Below, piece after piece: positions 32,817-34,933 of a DNA stretch of 34,933 bases. A model generated the notes under the pieces. The model was not told the DNA's origin. It was given only the letters and a program-made list of their open reading frames with translations, and did not search any database. Numbering within the stretch: the stretch's first letter is position 1; each line of letters opens with the position of its first letter. The stretch is from Candidatus Coprocola pullicola (GTDB taxonomy: Bacteria; Bacillota; Clostridia; Lachnospirales; Anaerotignaceae): NCBI GenBank assembly GCA_018715395.1, contig DVLQ01000078.1, positions 1-34,933 on the forward strand. Direction: 5' to 3'. A program made the position numbers and the translations under genes.

Positions 32817-34933
32817 ATGCTTCTCTATGAAAAAACAGGGTATTATGAAACACTGCGGCTAGAAATATTTGGTGGATATTATACACTGGAGGATATTTAT
32901 ATACACCAAAAAATAAATGAGCATACTATAATGCGACTGACGGCTGTTGTATCAGAAGAGTCGGCTATGATATATGAGCAGGAATTGCTTTCAAACCGAG
33001 GCTTGCGGCTGGTACAAAAGCAAGGGGAGGAAGAGCTGGTTCTTTTTGGCGGTATGATACAAAACCTCATTGTGGAGCGGAAAAATGGCATTTATTATAT
33101 CCACATTGAGGGGGCTAGTTTCACAAAATATATTGATGTGCGGAAGGAAAACGTATCTTATCAAAATGAGAACAGTACATATGAAGATGTGATAGACAAG
33201 GCTCTGGAAAAGTATGATTTTTCAGGCATTCCCTATCTTTGGACAGAAAAAAGCCGTTCCAATACTGTAAATAGATTTTTACTTCAGTTCAAAGAAACAG
33301 ACTGGGAATTTATAAAAAGGGTTGCATCCATAGAGCATTTGGGATTGATTCCCGATATGACAGGAAGGCATACACAGTTTTTTATTGGTTTGCCAAAGGG
33401 GCGGGAGGAAAAAACAGTACCGCCCTGCAAGCACACCGTTCAAAGGCATTTGCAAAAAGCAGAAAAGGAAGTGCGAAACGGCAGTGTAGGAAAGGACATT
33501 TACCCAGGAGATTATCTGCAATATATATTGCATGATATTACAGCCCATTATGAGTTGGGAGATGTAGTCCGTTTTCAAGATGTATCCTATATTGTTATGG
33601 AAAAAACAAGCATATTGAAAAAGGAAGACGGTATTTTATGGAATACCTATGTGGTACAGCAAAAGAAAGGCATTTCCTTCCCAAGATTATATAACAGTGC
33701 TTTGAGGGGCAACAGTTTGACGGGAACAGTCATTGATGTGAAGCGGAATTTTACAAAGCTGCATTTGCACATTGACAAGCAACAGCAGGAGGTGGCAACA
33801 GCCTGCTGGTTTCCCCAGCCCCAATATTTTACGGCAGGCAGTGACAGCGGTTTTTGCATCATGCCGGAAAGAGGGGATATGATGCGGCTGCACTTTCCTA
33901 CAAAAGATGAAGCAGAGCATTATATTATTTGCTCCGACAATGGTGATTTTGACAAGCTGCTATCTTCCATCAATGCTTCAAAGGGCGGAAAGGAGCCGGA
34001 AAAAGCCACAAAGGCCTCCAACAGTAACGCCCCCTATGAGAAATATTTGACAACGCCAGAGGGAAAGGGTATGCTTTTCAATGATAGTGTTGTGAAATAC
34101 CATACCACAGGAGATATCTCCACAATACAAATGGAGGACGGCAAGGGTATTACTATCAGCAGTGAAGGCAATATAGAAATGCTTGCCAACAACATTGTGC
34201 TGTTTGCCACAGAGCAGATACGCATGACGGCGGGCAAAAAAATAGAGCTGATAAGCGGAGGCAGTTCTATTATAATAGACGGAGAGGACAACCGCATTGA
34301 TGAAAAGGCAGGAGATATCTATTTGGAAAGCCCTCTCAATGAGGAAACACCTGTTTTGACAGAGGATGAGGTAAGTCAAATACTGTCAGAAGCAGGATAT
34401 GCCCGAGAACAAATGGTGATAGAGTATACTCCGGATGGTATACCCATTACACCGGAAAATAAATTTGATGAAGATATTTATGACTATTTGTATCACTATT
34501 GGAAAGAGCATTCGGGAGAATATGACCCGAAGGGCAATGTGGTAGCAGCAAATACAGCAAATCATATCTCGCTGAAGTACAAAACAGAAAATGAACTGAA
34601 ATTTGAAAAATGGGCAATGCGGGAATTTGGTATGACAAACGAGGAGCAAACAGAGCATACATTGCCAGGATTGCTAAGCTCAGTGTTAGAAATATCAAAT
34701 GTGATAGATGTTATTCTGCTGCCGGTATCTCTTTTTTCTGCCGGTGCAAAATTTGTTGGAAAGGAGGCGCTTAAGGAGGGCGGAGAAGAACTGGCGGAAG
34801 CGGCAGGAAAGCAGCTGCTTAAAATGGAAGGAAAGGAAGCTTTGCAGGAAGCAGCCACAAAGGAATTGGAAAAAGAAGCACTAAAAGCATTATTCAAAAA
34901 AGCCGCCATAGAAAATCTGGAAAAGTCAGCAAA
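32817..34933 (+). CDS. VgrG-2 with C-terminal extension (partial, runs off window)
   Basis: At least 705 residues are present from ATG 32817, after AGAGGGGAGATGGG; the frame is open to the window end. Residues 1 to about 505 match VgrG-1 in order and length: the TDWEFIKRVASIEHLG signature, an OB region (LTGTVIDVKRNFTKLHLHID; MPERGDMMRLHFPTKDEAEH), a tail (GKGITISSEGNIEMLANNIV) and an ending DEKAGDIYLES, just where VgrG-1 stops. Beyond it there are ≥200 extra residues, with EYDPKGNVVAANTANHISLK and then a hydrophobic/Ala-Gly segment LLSSVLEISNVIDVILLPVS followed by charged helices rich in EALKEG/EAAGKQLL. That is typical of a pre-toxin region of an evolved VgrG. The toxin domain itself would be downstream. 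Confidence 0.85.
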   Translation, partial: MLLYEKTGYYETLRLEIFGGYYTLEDIYIHQKINEHTIMRLTAVVSEESAMIYEQELLSNRGLRLVQKQGEEELVLFGGMIQNLIVERKNGIYYIHIEGASFTKYIDVRKENVSYQNENSTYEDVIDKALEKYDFSGIPYLWTEKSRSNTVNRFLLQFKETDWEFIKRVASIEHLGLIPDMTGRHTQFFIGLPKGREEKTVPPCKHTVQRHLQKAEKEVRNGSVGKDIYPGDYLQYILHDITAHYELGDVVRFQDVSYIVMEKTSILKKEDGILWNTYVVQQKKGISFPRLYNSALRGNSLTGTVIDVKRNFTKLHLHIDKQQQEVATACWFPQPQYFTAGSDSGFCIMPERGDMMRLHFPTKDEAEHYIICSDNGDFDKLLSSINASKGGKEPEKATKASNSNAPYEKYLTTPEGKGMLFNDSVVKYHTTGDISTIQMEDGKGITISSEGNIEMLANNIVLFATEQIRMTAGKKIELISGGSSIIIDGEDNRIDEKAGDIYLESPLNEETPVLTEDEVSQILSEAGYAREQMVIEYTPDGIPITPENKFDEDIYDYLYHYWKEHSGEYDPKGNVVAANTANHISLKYKTENELKFEKWAMREFGMTNEEQTEHTLPGLLSSVLEISNVIDVILLPVSLFSAGAKFVGKEALKEGGEELAEAAGKQLLKMEGKEALQEAATKELEKEALKALFKKAAIENLEKSA

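Overview
The window is AT-rich low-GC Gram-positive (Bacillota, Clostridia-type) DNA, with AGGAGG-like ribosome sites, some TTG/GTG starts, SLH domains, a sortase and a Cna-B adhesin. About bases 1-27,320 read as one continuous piece of an integrative and conjugative element (ICE) of the Clostridia/Tn1549-like mosaic type. From roughly 27,900 the sequence is a different, visibly GC-richer locus for a contractile-injection (VgrG / PAAR-like) secretion module. No integrase, relaxase, tRNA or rRNA lies inside the window, so neither the ends of the element nor its attachment site can be fixed.

Region by region. Bases 1-78 are the 3' end (domains V and VI) of a group II intron. It interrupts the VirB4-type conjugation ATPase just before its P-loop; the 3' exon follows. 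Two small ICE genes of uncharacterised families come next, then a winged-helix-like gene, the VirD4/TraG coupling ATPase and a protein with S1-like RNA-binding repeats. Bases 6.8-9.8 kb encode a Tad/Flp-pilus-like set: a CpaB/SAF protein, a CpaE/ParA-like ATPase, a TadB-like membrane protein and a signal-peptide plus membrane-anchor protein. A TadC-like partner lies after a 10 kb surface cassette at 9.8-19.2 kb. That cassette holds an SLH-sortase fusion, an SLH-CAP protein and a 2258-residue adhesin with a thioester-like head, about 17 Cna-B repeats and a terminal LPKTGY. Then come a zinc-finger protein, a sigma-70-like factor, an unknown protein and a RepA_N-type replication initiator.

After a bidirectional terminator at 23.7 kb the genes run on the minus strand: a 34-residue leader-like ORF, a 66-residue protein, a PcfK/AcrIIA9-like protein, PcfJ and a 155-residue protein.

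Bases 27.3-28.7 kb are a boundary zone with no intact gene. It includes a plus-strand gene broken by two in-frame TGA codons, possibly a tube (Hcp-like) protein, and frameshifted relics. From 28.75 kb a tight plus-strand operon encodes VgrG-1, a 65-residue glycine-rich protein, a 213-residue protein, an Imm11-like protein, a DUF4280 PAAR-like protein with a long C-terminal extension, and VgrG-2. The VgrG-2 C-terminal extension, a likely toxin carrier, runs off the window.

How it may work together (inference): VirB4 and VirD4 power DNA transfer. The Tad-like proteins and the S-layer-tethered adhesin/sortase set may build the mating or adherence surface. RepA and the Pcf genes serve replication and mobilisation. 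The VgrG locus would deliver effectors by a contractile tail whose sheath and baseplate genes lie outside the window.
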